This document shows, in pieces, positions 36,433 through 45,366 of a stretch of 49,945 nucleotides of DNA. Source of the DNA: Hydrogenophaga sp. (lineage in GTDB: Bacteria; Pseudomonadota; Gammaproteobacteria; Burkholderiales; Burkholderiaceae_C); the NCBI RefSeq assembly GCF_030373245.1, contig NZ_JAUCZF010000008.1, positions 113,865-163,809 of the forward strand, read 5' to 3'. Below the pieces are notes generated by a model. It saw nothing but the letters and a program-made list of their open reading frames with translations, had not been told where the DNA came from and made no database searches. A program made the position numbers and the translations under genes. How positions within the stretch are numbered: the first letter of the stretch is position 1; each line of letters opens with the position of its first letter.

Positions 36433-36847
36433 GGAGGGCTCGTTTGGCCTGGTTCTGAGGTGCGGTGATCGCCACCTGGATCACACCCTGGGTGCCGCCG
36501 ATCATGGCGCGCGATACCAGGGCGTCAAGCGACTCGTGGCGGTAAGACACCGTGCGCAACAACATGGGCAGGTTGACGCCGGTGATGAGCTTGGCATTGC
36601 CGTCGTTCATCAGCTTTTGCGCCACGTTGCACGGCGTGGCGCCAAACACATCGGTGAGCACCAGTGTGTTGGGCAAAGCAGCCTGGCGCAGGATGGCACT
36701 GGCCTGGGCCAGCGTTTCTTCCGGCGGCATGTTGGGCTGCACATCCAGCGCCGTCACCGCCGCCGCACTGTCCGGGAACACATGCAGCACGCACTGGCGC
36801 AAGGCCGAGGCCAGAGGGGCGTGGGCGATGATGAAGATGCCATTCAT
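36401..36847 (-). CDS. PTS EIIA component (mannose/fructose type)
   Basis: The 148-residue protein starts GIFIIAHAPLASAL with the phosphorylatable His9, and has VLTDVFGATPCNVAQKL and LITGVNLPMLL, the marks of the mannose-type EIIA domain. The tail (residues ~138-148, rich in His, Asp and Gln) is encoded where it overlaps ptsH. No EIIB or EIIC gene is near, so the EIIA-HPr-EI set is probably regulatory rather than for sugar uptake. Confidence 0.92.
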   Translation of the reverse strand: MNGIFIIAHAPLASALRQCVLHVFPDSAAAVTALDVQPNMPPEETLAQASAILRQAALPNTLVLTDVFGATPCNVAQKLMNDGNAKLITGVNLPMLLRTVSYRHESLDALVSRAMIGGTQGVIQVAITAPQNQAKRALHDQDHRDHQQ

Positions 36848-36856
36848 GCCTGGAGT

Positions 36857-38116
36857 TTAGTCCTGCGCCCTGTGTGAAGGCTGACGGTAGCGCTGCAAGA
36901 AAGTGCCGTACGCCCACAAACAGCACAGACCAAACAGCCCCACCGAGCCACGAAAGCTCGCTTCCGTATCCCAGCCCAGCAGCCCAAAGCCATCCACTGC
37001 GAGCCCGATCGCCCACTGCACACAGAACACGCCGGCAAAAATCACCAAGTTGTAGGCCGAGAGCGCGCGACCGGCCGCCTGCGGCGGCAGTGCCTGCGCC
37101 ACCGCCGGTTGCGACAGCGACACAAAGGTGCTGCTGACACAGAACAGCGCCCACATGCCCCAGCCTGCGAGCGGGCCGAGCAGCACGATCGCCAGCAAGA
37201 CCAGCAGGCTGACCGGCAGCCCCCAGGCGATCAGTCGCTCGGGCATCAGGCCACGGTGCACCAGATGCGGGTTCACCAGCCCCCACAACCAGAAGGCGGT
37301 GAGCATGCAAAGATTGATCGCGAACAGGCCAAACGCCGATTGTTCCGCGCTGTAGCCCGCCACCCGCACCATCCAGGGGCCAGCCCACAGCGTCTGCACC
37401 GCCACCATGCCGCCGTAGTTGATGAAACCGATCGGCGCCATCTGGCGAAAGAACGGGTGACGCACGATCTGGCCGTAGCCAATGGCGGGCGCCGCGGCAC
37501 CTGAAGCGCTCTCGCTTGGCCAGCCTGGCACCAGCTGCCAGAGCACCGCCATGGAGAGGATCAGCAGGAGCGCCAGCAACCAGAACAGGCCACGCCATCC
37601 GGTCAGCGGCAGCAGCCACTGCACCGGCAGGGTCGCGGCCACCATGCCCAGCGAGCCGGTCATCAGCATCCACGAGTTCACTCTGAGCAGCGTGGCCGGC
37701 GAGAGCCAGCGGCGAAAACCGGTGAGCGGCGCCATCAGGCAGGCACTCACGCCCATGCCGGTGAGCACGCGGGCGGCCAGCAGGCCGGAAAAACTGGTGG
37801 CCAGCGCAAACGCGGCACAGCCCAGCACCGCCAGCGTCAGAAAGCCCACAATCACGCGCCGCGGACCATAGCGGTCCAGCCAGTTGCCCAGCGGCAGCTG
37901 GGTGGTTGCGAAACCCAGGAAATAGCCACCCGCCAGCAGGCCCAGGTCGCTGGCGCTGAGGGTCAGCTCGGCGCTCAGCGTGGGTGCCAGGGTGGCGGTG
38001 ACCGCGCGCACCAGGGCGGACAGGAAGTACGCCAGCGCAAACGCGAGAAACACCCAGACCGCTGTGCGAGGGCTCAGCCAGTCGGGGTTGGGCGCAACCC
38101 TGCCACCGGCGCTCAT
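36857..38116 (-). CDS. MFS transporter
   Basis: The 419-residue protein has the 12-helix pattern of the major facilitator superfamily with the loop 2-3 motif GNWLDRYGPRRVIVG and many Gly/Pro-rich membrane segments. The substrate is unknown. The ATG at 38116 overlaps the stop of the lipoprotein gene by 4 bp (ATGA), which supports it over longer in-frame choices. Confidence 0.9.
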   Translation of the reverse strand: MSAGGRVAPNPDWLSPRTAVWVFLAFALAYFLSALVRAVTATLAPTLSAELTLSASDLGLLAGGYFLGFATTQLPLGNWLDRYGPRRVIVGFLTLAVLGCAAFALATSFSGLLAARVLTGMGVSACLMAPLTGFRRWLSPATLLRVNSWMLMTGSLGMVAATLPVQWLLPLTGWRGLFWLLALLLILSMAVLWQLVPGWPSESASGAAAPAIGYGQIVRHPFFRQMAPIGFINYGGMVAVQTLWAGPWMVRVAGYSAEQSAFGLFAINLCMLTAFWLWGLVNPHLVHRGLMPERLIAWGLPVSLLVLLAIVLLGPLAGWGMWALFCVSSTFVSLSQPAVAQALPPQAAGRALSAYNLVIFAGVFCVQWAIGLAVDGFGLLGWDTEASFRGSVGLFGLCCLWAYGTFLQRYRQPSHRAQD

Positions 38117-38658
38117 GGAGTCGGCAGCCTCAGGCCGCCGAAAAACGTGTCCAATGCTTCGGCGGGCAGGCGCTCGCCGTAGACCGCAGCCTGAAACACT
38201 TGCTGACCTTGAGCGAAATAGGCGGCGCGGATCTGCACCGCGGCTCCACTCGGGTCCTGCCCCTGAGCACTCACTCCCAGCACCTGCGCCGCGCCCGCCA
38301 CCTTCACCGGCCACGCGGTGGAGGCCTCGTCATCAGGCGGCGAGCTCACGCGGATCGCCATCAGGCTGGCGCTGCGCCAAGCCAATGTGGCGGGTCGCAA
38401 CTGGTCGGCATCAGGAACTTCGGCCCAGGCCAGCGCAAAACGCAGCCCGCCGGCTTCACAGCTGAGCAAGTGCAGTTCGGTGGGTGTGCCAAGCAGCGGC
38501 ACGCTGCGCTGCGCCGCATCGGGCTTGCAGGGCATGAGGGCCTGAAGCGGCGTGCCTTCAACACGCGTTTCGCGCCAATTGAAGGTGGGGCTGCAGGCGG
38601 TCAAGCCCAGCGCACACAGCAACAGGGCAGCGCCGGCACGGTGAAAAGAAACCGGCAC
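38113..38658 (-). CDS. Predicted lipoprotein of unknown function
   Basis: The 181-residue protein starts with a lipoprotein signal (AALLLCALGLTACSP, lipobox LTAC) and continues as an Ala/Val/Leu-rich domain with Trp/Phe scattered and no recognised family. The GTG at 38658 is chosen because GGAG lies six bases upstream; a TTG at 38670 would add four residues. It precedes the MFS gene with a 4-bp overlap, so the two should be made together. Confidence 0.75.
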   Translation of the reverse strand: MPVSFHRAGAALLLCALGLTACSPTFNWRETRVEGTPLQALMPCKPDAAQRSVPLLGTPTELHLLSCEAGGLRFALAWAEVPDADQLRPATLAWRSASLMAIRVSSPPDDEASTAWPVKVAGAAQVLGVSAQGQDPSGAAVQIRAAYFAQGQQVFQAAVYGERLPAEALDTFFGGLRLPTP

Positions 38659-38728
38659 ACAAAGCTCCAAAGGGATTCGAGATGATCGGGCGACAGGCGT
38701 CTAGCCAAGCGTCGCGCACAATCTCGAT

Positions 38729-39994
38729 ATGAACGCTCTGGATGGTATCCGCATACTTGACTTGTCGCGCGTGCTCGCCGGCCCCTGGTGCACCCAGACC
38801 CTTGCCGATCTGGGCGCCGACGTGGTGAAGGTGGAGCGGCCGCCCAGCCCCCACCACCCCGGTGGCGACGACACCCGCGGCTGGGGTCCACCGTTCCTGC
38901 GCGGGCGCGACGGAATCGACTCCGCCGAAGCCGCCTACTACCTGGGCGCCAATCGAAACAAGCGCTCCATCACCTGCGACATCGCCACGCCCGAGGGTCA
39001 GTCACTGATCCGCGAGCTGGCCCTGAAAGCCCATGTGTTCGTCGAGAACTACAAGGTAGGCGACATGGCCCGCTATGGTCTGGACTTCGCCAGTCTGCAC
39101 GCCCTCAATCCCAAGCTGGTCTACTGCTCCATCACCGGCTTCGGCCAGACCGGGCCCTACAAGGACCGCGCAGGCTACGACTACGCCATCCAGGGCATGG
39201 GTGGCCTGATGAGCGTGACCGGCGAGCGCGATGACCTGCCCGGTGGCGGACCGCAAAAGGTGGGTGTGGCGGTGGCTGACCTGTTCACCGGCCTGTACGC
39301 CACCGTCGCGATTCAGGCCGCGCTGCGTCACGCCGAGCACACCGGCGAAGGCCAGCACATCGACATGGCGCTTCTGGACACCCAGGTGGCGATGCTGGCC
39401 AACCTCGGCGCCAACTACCTGGTGCGCGGCCGCGAAGAAGGCAAGGTACCCGGGCGCGCTGGCAACGCCCATGTGAATATCGTGCCTTATCAGGTGTTCG
39501 AGGTCGCGCCCGATGCCAGCGGCCACCCGCAGCACATCATCCTCGCGGTGGGCAACGACAGCCAGTTCGCCAAGTTCTGCGAGGTGGCAGGCCGCCCCGA
39601 GATCGCGGCCGATGAGCGTTTCGCACGCAACCAGAACCGGGTGCGCCACAGGGCCACGCTGGTGCCAATGCTTGAAGCCATTTTCAAGACCCGCAGCAAG
39701 GCCGACTGGCTGGCCGCACTGGAGGCGGCCAAGGTACCGGGCGGGCCGATCAACAACCTGGCCGAGGTATTTGCCGACCCTCACGTGCAGCAGCGCGGCA
39801 TGGTGCAGCGCTGGCAACACCCGCTGGCCGATGCGGTCGATCTGGTCGCCAGCCCCCTCAAGCTCAGCGCCACCCCGGTGCGCAACGACTTGCCGCCACC
39901 GCTGCTGGGCGAACACACGGCGGCCGTGCTGAACGACTGGCTGGCCATGCCGGCTGAGCGCTTGTCTGATTTGAAGCGCCGCAGTATTGTCTGA
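38729..39994 (+). CDS. Class III (CaiB/BaiF) CoA-transferase
   Basis: The 421-residue enzyme of the formyl-CoA transferase fold swaps CoA between acids. LDGIRILDLSRVLAGPWC and DLGADVVKVERP mark the start of the Rossmann-type domain; the nucleophilic Asp is in DMALLDTQVAML. The donor and acceptor acids cannot be told from the sequence. A thioredoxin-fold gene follows 16 bp later. Confidence 0.92.
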   Translation: MNALDGIRILDLSRVLAGPWCTQTLADLGADVVKVERPPSPHHPGGDDTRGWGPPFLRGRDGIDSAEAAYYLGANRNKRSITCDIATPEGQSLIRELALKAHVFVENYKVGDMARYGLDFASLHALNPKLVYCSITGFGQTGPYKDRAGYDYAIQGMGGLMSVTGERDDLPGGGPQKVGVAVADLFTGLYATVAIQAALRHAEHTGEGQHIDMALLDTQVAMLANLGANYLVRGREEGKVPGRAGNAHVNIVPYQVFEVAPDASGHPQHIILAVGNDSQFAKFCEVAGRPEIAADERFARNQNRVRHRATLVPMLEAIFKTRSKADWLAALEAAKVPGGPINNLAEVFADPHVQQRGMVQRWQHPLADAVDLVASPLKLSATPVRNDLPPPLLGEHTAAVLNDWLAMPAERLSDLKRRSIV

Positions 39995-40010
39995 ACATAC
40001 GAATACCAAC

Positions 40011-40430
40011 ATGGCCACCGCCACCGAATCCGCCCCCGGCCACCTGCCTACCCCAGCGTCTTTGCGTGGCGCGGCGCAGGCTGCTGCGGCGCGCGGCGAG
40101 CCGCTGGTGGTCATGACCACGCTGGTCGGCTGCCCCTATTGCGATCTGGTGCGCAACCACCATTTGCTGCCGATGCGGCGCGATGGCCTGGTGCACGCGG
40201 TCGAACTCGACATTCGCGACCGCCGCTCCAACCTCCAGAGCTTTACCGGCGAAAACACCACGCCAGCGGCGCAGGTGACGGCCTGGAAGGCGCGCTTTGC
40301 GCCTACGGTGCTGTTCTTTGGCCCCCAGGGTCAGGAATTGGCCGAGCGCCTGGTGGGCATGGCAGTACCGGATTTTTACGGCGAGTACCTGGACGCGCGA
40401 CTCGGAGAAGCGCGCAGCAAGCTGAAGTAA
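40011..40430 (+). CDS. Thioredoxin-fold protein with a CPYC site
   Basis: The 139-residue protein has VVMTTLVGCPYCDLVRNHHLLP (a CPYC active site as in glutaredoxins) followed by the TPTVLFFGPQGQELAERLVG strand typical of SoxW/thioredoxin-like proteins. There is no signal peptide. It begins 16 bp after the CoA-transferase gene and is likely co-transcribed. A redox role is probable, the partner unknown. Confidence 0.82.
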   Translation: MATATESAPGHLPTPASLRGAAQAAAARGEPLVVMTTLVGCPYCDLVRNHHLLPMRRDGLVHAVELDIRDRRSNLQSFTGENTTPAAQVTAWKARFAPTVLFFGPQGQELAERLVGMAVPDFYGEYLDARLGEARSKLK

Positions 40431-40469
40431 ATCGTTCGGATTTACAAGGCTTCGAGAATAAGCGCTTGC

Positions 40470-41174
40470 TTACTTCATCGCGCCAAACACCTTCTTGAGG
40501 ATGGCACTGCCGGTTCCTACCGGATCTTGCCGAATCTTGCGCTCTTCTTCACCGATGATGGTGTAGAGCCCATCGAGCGACTTTCCAGTCACGTACTGCT
40601 GGATGTTGGCGTCTTCCTTTTTGACCAGACCCAAGTTGGCTACCTTTCCAGCGACGCGGTTGTATTTGTCAGCCAGACCCACTTTTTCCGTGGCCTTGGT
40701 CACCACCGGCAAGAATTTCTCGCCTAACGGCGCGCGCGTCTTCTCCGCAAAAAACTGCGTCACCGAGTTGTCGCCGCCCTTGAGGATGTTCTTGGCGTCG
40801 GTCACCGTCATGCTTTTGACGGCGCCCACCAGCAAGTCCTTGCCCATCGGTACCGCGGTTTCAGCCGCGCGGTTCATGCTGGTGACCAGTTCGTCAATGC
40901 GTTTGCCTTGGCCCGTCATCTTCAGCAGCTTGGATGCATCCTCCAGAAAGCCAGGCAGGGGGATGCGTACCTTGGGATTGCCGAGAAACCCATCTGGCTT
41001 GCCCAGCAGCGCCACCGCCGCCAGCGCGCCTTTTTCCAGCGCCGTTTTCAGGCCACGGCTGGCATCTTGGTCGGTCAGATCTGAAAGCGACAGGGCCAAC
41101 GCCTGCTGATGGGCGGCGAGCACGAACAAGGCCGCTGCGCTGGTGAGGGATTGATTAAACTGGCGTCGTTGCAT
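40470..41174 (-). CDS. DUF4197 family protein, predicted secreted
   Basis: The 234-residue product has a signal peptide (SAAALFVLAAHQQALAL) and then the DUF4197 pattern: LTDQDASRGLKTALEKGALAAVALLGKPDGFLGNPKVRIPLP as adjacent segments, and later YVTGKSLDGLYTIIGEEE. It may be periplasmic. The function is unknown. The ATG at 41174 is used; in-frame sequence further upstream is not signal-like. Confidence 0.9.
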   Translation of the reverse strand: MQRRQFNQSLTSAAALFVLAAHQQALALSLSDLTDQDASRGLKTALEKGALAAVALLGKPDGFLGNPKVRIPLPGFLEDASKLLKMTGQGKRIDELVTSMNRAAETAVPMGKDLLVGAVKSMTVTDAKNILKGGDNSVTQFFAEKTRAPLGEKFLPVVTKATEKVGLADKYNRVAGKVANLGLVKKEDANIQQYVTGKSLDGLYTIIGEEERKIRQDPVGTGSAILKKVFGAMK

Positions 41175-41254
41175 GGTGAACTCCTGGGCATTCGATGGGT
41201 CGGACAGATTTGCCCCCGCATCGCCCACTGTAGAGCCGACCCCGAGAAATCACA

Positions 41255-41782
41255 ATGACACCCTCCGTTCTCCGCACTTCGCCCCCCCGGCGCGTGCTCT
41301 TTTCCACGCTGGCAGCACTGGGTGTCGCACTCTCGCTCACACTGACCGGGTGTGGCGCCCGGGAAGCCGCACCGGAGTCCACCTTTGTGCTCATCGATGG
41401 CAGCAAGGCCACGACCGCCGACCTGAAAGGCAAGGTCACATTGGTCAATTTCTGGGCAACGACCTGCGTGTCCTGCGTGAAAGAGATGCCGGCCCTTGTA
41501 GCGACGTACAAGAAGTACCAGCCTCAGGGGTTCGAGACCCTGGCGGTCGCCATGGAGTACGACCCACCAGCCTGGGTACTGAATTTTGCGCAAACGCGCC
41601 AGTTGCCGTTCAAGGTGGCGCTGGACAACACGGGCGAAATCGCCAAAGCATGGGGCGACGTGAAGCTCACGCCGACCACCTACCTGGTGGACAAACAGGG
41701 CCGCATCGTCAAACGCTATGTGGGTGAGCCCGACATGTCGGCGCTGCACAAGCTGATCGAAGAACTGCTCGCCCAAGCCTGA
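41255..41782 (+). CDS. TlpA-like thioredoxin lipoprotein
   Basis: The 175-residue protein has a lipoprotein signal (LSLTLTGC) and a TlpA/ResA-type domain with active site ATTCVSCVKEMP (CVSC), then the cis-Pro loop LTPTTYLVD. It is expected to reduce disulfides on the outer face of the inner membrane, for example apocytochrome c, which fits the nearby c-type cytochrome genes, but no ccm gene is in the window. Confidence 0.88.
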   Translation: MTPSVLRTSPPRRVLFSTLAALGVALSLTLTGCGAREAAPESTFVLIDGSKATTADLKGKVTLVNFWATTCVSCVKEMPALVATYKKYQPQGFETLAVAMEYDPPAWVLNFAQTRQLPFKVALDNTGEIAKAWGDVKLTPTTYLVDKQGRIVKRYVGEPDMSALHKLIEELLAQA

Positions 41783-41885
41783 CCCGGGACCTCGGCTACC
41801 GGGGGGCCAAAGGGATCAGGGCTAGAGGTTCGCACCAGCCAGCCCTTTCGATTGGTTCTCGGGCCACCGCGCGGGCGGCAATCCC

Positions 41886-42338
41886 TCACTCTTTGCGGTA
41901 AGCGTCGTGGCAGGCCTTGCAAGTCTGCCCCACAGCGCCAAAGGCGGCCTTGACGTTGTCGAGGTTGCCGGTCTTGGCAGCAGCGGAAAGCTTCACGACC
42001 TCGGCCTGCATCTTGTCGGCGCCGTCCTTGAACTTGGCCTGCTCGGTCCAGATCTCGGGCTTGGCGCGCGTCTCGCCCTTGTCGGTGCCTTCGCCAAAGC
42101 CGGCCCAGGGCAGTTTGCTCATGGTTTCCACGATGGCAGCATTCTCCGCCACCATCTTGGCGTCAAACGGCACGCGGCCGTTGGCCATGGCCCCGATTCG
42201 GCCAAAGTGCGTGCCCATCACGGAAAACGCGGCTTTGCGGTACTTGACCGCATCTTCCGGCTTCTGAAACTGGGCCAAAGCGGGGATGGACACGGCGGTA
42301 AAGGCGGTGGCAAAAGCAAGCGATGCGATCAGCTTCAT
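41886..42338 (-). CDS. Cytochrome c' (class II)
   Basis: The 150-residue product has a signal peptide (ASLAFATAFTAVSIPALA) and a C-terminal haem site CKACHDAYR, the layout of four-helix cytochrome c'. Such proteins bind NO or shuttle electrons. It is divergent from the cytochrome b561 gene with 163 bp between them. Confidence 0.93.
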   Translation of the reverse strand: MKLIASLAFATAFTAVSIPALAQFQKPEDAVKYRKAAFSVMGTHFGRIGAMANGRVPFDAKMVAENAAIVETMSKLPWAGFGEGTDKGETRAKPEIWTEQAKFKDGADKMQAEVVKLSAAAKTGNLDNVKAAFGAVGQTCKACHDAYRKE

Positions 42339-42501
42339 AGGGACTCCTCAGAAGATTAACGGGTTGGGGCAGGCTCGGCGCGCTTCCAGTGACCTCTCAG
42401 TCACTTCCGCGGGAGTGTATTCCTACTGGGTGAGTTCCGCTGGCCACGCCACGCGAAAGACTGATACATTTTGTTCTATCCGCCGCCTGCCGCACTGAGC
42501 C

Positions 42502-43176
42502 ATGCACACTGTCCGCGTCTGGGATCTGCCCACCCGCTTGTTCCATTGGGCGCTCGCTGCCTGCATCGTTGGGCTGGTCGTCACTGGCAACATCGGTGGC
42601 AACTGGATGAACTGGCACCTTCGCCTGGGCTACGCCGTGCTCACGTTGCTGCTGTTTCGCCTGGTCTGGGGCTTGGTCGGAGGTCGCTGGTCGCGCTTCA
42701 GCAGCTTTCTCTACTCGCCCGGGTCGCTGCTGCGCTATCTGCGGGGCCAGGGCGACATCAGCCACAGCGTGGGCCACAGCCCGCTGGGCGCTCTGTCGGT
42801 GTTTGCGTTGCTGGCAGTGCTGCTGCTGCAGGTGGGCACCGGCCTGGTCAGCGACGACGAAATTGCATTCAGTGGCCCGCTGGTGCGCTTCGTATCGGGC
42901 GACACCATTGCGTCCGCCACCGGGTACCACAAGAACATCGGCAAGTTCATCGTGATGGGGCTGGTGGTGCTGCACCTGCTGGCGATTCTGTTTTACAAGC
43001 TGGTTCAAAAGCAGAGCCTCGTGCGGCCCATGGTGGTGGGCGACAAGCAGCTGGGCGTGGCGGCTCCGGACGCTCGGGACAGTGCAGGTTCGCGGCTGCT
43101 GGCGCTGGTCGTGTTGGGTATTTGCGCCGGGATTGTTCGCTGGGTGGTGAACCTGGGCGCCTTTGCAGGCTATTAG
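42502..43176 (+). CDS. Cytochrome b561-type membrane protein
   Basis: The 224-residue inner-membrane protein has four or five helices and several His in the pattern of the b561/Ni-Fe hydrogenase b-type family (WDLPTRLFHWALAACIVGLV, NWHLRLGYA, HVGHS-like HSVGHSPLGA, YHKNIGKFIVMGLVVLHLLA). It likely binds two haems b and passes electrons to c'. The GNAT gene follows 6 bp after its stop. Confidence 0.9.
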   Translation: MHTVRVWDLPTRLFHWALAACIVGLVVTGNIGGNWMNWHLRLGYAVLTLLLFRLVWGLVGGRWSRFSSFLYSPGSLLRYLRGQGDISHSVGHSPLGALSVFALLAVLLLQVGTGLVSDDEIAFSGPLVRFVSGDTIASATGYHKNIGKFIVMGLVVLHLLAILFYKLVQKQSLVRPMVVGDKQLGVAAPDARDSAGSRLLALVVLGICAGIVRWVVNLGAFAGY

Positions 43177-43182
43177 GCACTT

Positions 43183-43683
43183 GTGTCGTTGCGCACCGCC
43201 CCGCCCCGGATCCAGCTGCTGCCCGCGCGCAATCCCGACGCGCTGGCTCAGGTGCGAAGCCTGTTCCTGGACTATCAAGCCAGCCTGACGGTCGATCTTT
43301 GCTTTCAGGGCTTTGCTGACGAACTGACTCGATTGCCTGGGGACTACGCCGAGCCAGAGGGAGATCTCCTGCTGGCGCTGGTGGATGGTGCACCGGCTGG
43401 TTGCGGTGCTTTTCGGGCCCTGCCGCACAGCGACCACCTCAACGCCTGCGAGATGAAGCGGCTGTTTGTTAGGCCTCCTTATCGGGGCATGGGACTGGGG
43501 CGCATGATGGTCGAGCACCTCATGGGTGGCGCGCGGCTGGCGGGGTACTCCACCATGTTGCTGGATACCCTGAGCGACATGGAGACGGCGCGCACTTTGT
43601 ACCAGGAGCTGGGCTTCACCGAGGTGGCACCTTATTATCTCAACCCGATTCCCGGGGCCCACTACCTCAAGGCCGATCTCTGA
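43183..43683 (+). CDS. GNAT-family N-acetyltransferase
   Basis: The 166-residue enzyme has the acetyl-CoA loop RPPYRGMGLGRMMVEHLM and the closing block DMETARTLYQELGFTEVAPYY. The start is GTG at 43183, six bases after the cytochrome b561 stop. The acceptor substrate is unknown; the link to the b561 gene may only be transcriptional. Confidence 0.87.
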   Translation: MSLRTAPPRIQLLPARNPDALAQVRSLFLDYQASLTVDLCFQGFADELTRLPGDYAEPEGDLLLALVDGAPAGCGAFRALPHSDHLNACEMKRLFVRPPYRGMGLGRMMVEHLMGGARLAGYSTMLLDTLSDMETARTLYQELGFTEVAPYYLNPIPGAHYLKADL

Positions 43684-43713
43684 ACCCAGGTCCATCGCGA
43701 CCGCAGCAGAAGT

Positions 43714-43745
43714 GAAAAAGCCGCTGTGCCCATGCGCAGCGGCTT
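43714..43745. terminator. Intrinsic terminator after the peroxiredoxin gene
   Basis: AAGCCGCTG / CAGCGGCTT forms a 9-bp stem; on the minus strand it is followed by TTTTT (with the plus side A-rich). It lies 28 bp beyond the peroxiredoxin stop and can also serve the GNAT transcript weakly. Confidence 0.75.
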
Positions 43746-43772
43746 GAGCTTTGGCCAAATGGCCGTGGAGCT

Positions 43773-44285
43773 TCAGGCGGCTTTCTGAGCCTGTGCCAGC
43801 AGCGTGGCGGCGTCGCTGACTTCGAACTTGCCGGGACCTTCGATGTTCAGCGTCTTGACCACGCCGTCCTGAACCAGCATCGAATAGCGGTTGCTGCGCA
43901 GGCCCATGCCGCGGGCGGTGAGGTCCAGAGTCAGACCGGTGGCCTGGGCAAAATCGGCGCTGCCGTCGGCCAGCATGCGCACCTTGCTCCCGGTTTTCTG
44001 GTCACGCGCCCAGGCACCCATCACAAACGCGTCGTTCACGCTCAGGCACCAAATCTCGTCCACACCGGCCGCCTTGAAGGCTTCGGCGTGCTCCACAAAA
44101 CCGGGGACATGCTTGGCCGAGCAGGTCGGGGTGAACGCACCGGGCAGGGCAAAAATGGCGACCGTCTTGCCGGCACTGGCTTTTTGCGTATCGACCGGGT
44201 TGGGGCCGATGCTGCAACCGTTGCCCTCGACTTCGCTGTACTCCATCAGGGTGGTTGCCGGAATTTTGTCGCCGATCTGGATCAT
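43773..44285 (-). CDS. Peroxiredoxin, Prx5-like
   Basis: The 170-residue thiol peroxidase has the peroxidatic site PGAFTPTCSAKH and the downstream MLADGSADFAQATGL of the Prx5/AhpC-like group. Other Cys (NGCSIG and EIWCLSVN) are present; a resolving role is not certain. It is expected to reduce peroxides in the cytosol. Its promoter must lie between the terminator at 44357 and its start. Confidence 0.93.
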   Translation of the reverse strand: MIQIGDKIPATTLMEYSEVEGNGCSIGPNPVDTQKASAGKTVAIFALPGAFTPTCSAKHVPGFVEHAEAFKAAGVDEIWCLSVNDAFVMGAWARDQKTGSKVRMLADGSADFAQATGLTLDLTARGMGLRSNRYSMLVQDGVVKTLNIEGPGKFEVSDAATLLAQAQKAA

Positions 44286-44356
44286 GGTTCTTGCTCCTCG
44301 CGTGAGTTGGCCCGCAGGCCTTGGATGGGCCCCGGCATCACCGGGGAAGAAAAAAC

Positions 44357-44387
44357 AAAAAGCGACCGAATTGTCGGTCGCTTTTTG
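44357..44387. terminator. Bidirectional terminator between rpsQ and the peroxiredoxin gene
   Basis: AGCGACCGA / TCGGTCGCT forms a perfect 9-bp stem with a 4-base loop, with A residues on the left and T residues on the right. On the minus strand it should end the ribosomal protein mRNA after rpsQ. Confidence 0.93.
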
Positions 44388-44443
44388 TTGTCGCGCAGAA
44401 TAACGCGCTCATAGAACTCAGGCCAGTGCGGCCTTTGATGGCA

Positions 44444-44713
44444 TCAGACCAGCGCAGCCTTTTGCACCAGGCGCGTGGCGACCCAGTTCTTGGTCTTGGA
44501 GAGCGGTCGGCTTTCGGTGATCTCGATCACGTCGCCCGTCTTGTACTCGCCCTTTTCGTCATGGGCGTGGTACTTGCTGGACTTGGCCACGATCTTGTCG
44601 TAGAGCTCGTGCTTGACACGGCGCTCGACCAACACGGTCACGGTCTTGGCGCGCTTGTCGCTGACGACCTTGCCGACCAGGGTGCGCTTGAGGGATGTTT
44701 TGGCTTCCGTCAT
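44444..44713 (-). CDS. rpsQ: 30S ribosomal protein S17
   Basis: The 89-residue protein shows [21 protein letters not shown] and [18 protein letters not shown], typical of S17. It is the last gene of this ribosomal cluster; the terminator follows and rplN does not. Confidence 0.97.
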   Translation of the reverse strand: MTEAKTSLKRTLVGKVVSDKRAKTVTVLVERRVKHELYDKIVAKSSKYHAHDEKGEYKTGDVIEITESRPLSKTKNWVATRLVQKAALV

Positions 44714-44724
44714 GGGGTCGCTCC

Positions 44725-44931
44725 TTATTTGGCCGCAGCCGCAGCGCGCTGCTTCTCGGCCAAGATGGTCTTGGCGCGGGCAATGGCGCGACGGGTGTCA
44801 CCCAGCGTGGCGTTGTTGTTGAGTTGTTGCGTGGCTTTTTGCATGCGCAGGCCAAAGTGGGCCTTTTGCAGCGACTTCACTTCGGCTTCGAGACCAGCCA
44901 CATCCTTCTGGCGCAATTCAGCAGTTTTCAT
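44725..44931 (-). CDS. rpmC: 50S ribosomal protein L29
   Basis: The 68-residue, two-helix protein [18 protein letters not shown] fits L29, with [13 protein letters not shown] middle part. It lies between rplP and rpsQ as in other bacteria. Confidence 0.96.
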   Translation of the reverse strand: MKTAELRQKDVAGLEAEVKSLQKAHFGLRMQKATQQLNNNATLGDTRRAIARAKTILAEKQRAAAAAK

Positions 44932-44947
44932 CTTGTGTTCTCCTGAA

Positions 44948-45364
44948 TCACTGACCCAGCATGCGCGTCACGAACGTGGTGCGCAGGGGAAGTTTGGCGG
45001 CGGCCAGGGTGAACGCCTCGCGAGCGAGCTGTTCAGGCACGCCTACGATTTCGTACAGCACTTTGCCGGGCTGAATTTCAGCCACGTAGTACTCGACCGA
45101 GCCTTTGCCGTTGCCCATGCGGACCTCGGCAGGCTTGTTGGAGATCGGCTTGTCGGGGAACACGCGGATCCAGATGCGGCCGCCGCGCTTGACGTGACGG
45201 GAGATCGCACGGCGTGCGGCCTCGATCTGGCGCGCGGTCAGACGACCGCGATCGGTGGACTTGAGACCGAAGTCGCCAAAGGCCACGGTGGCGCCACTGG
45301 TGGCGACTCCCGTGTTGCGGCCTTTTTGCTCCTTGCGGTACTTGCGGCGTGCAGGTTGCAGCAT
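44948..45364 (-). CDS. rplP: 50S ribosomal protein L16
   Basis: The 138-residue protein has [35 protein letters not shown] and [16 protein letters not shown], all L16 signatures. Its stop is 2 bp before the rpsC region ends on this strand, consistent with one transcript. Confidence 0.98.
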   Translation of the reverse strand: MLQPARRKYRKEQKGRNTGVATSGATVAFGDFGLKSTDRGRLTARQIEAARRAISRHVKRGGRIWIRVFPDKPISNKPAEVRMGNGKGSVEYYVAEIQPGKVLYEIVGVPEQLAREAFTLAAAKLPLRTTFVTRMLGQ

Positions 45365-45366
45365 GT

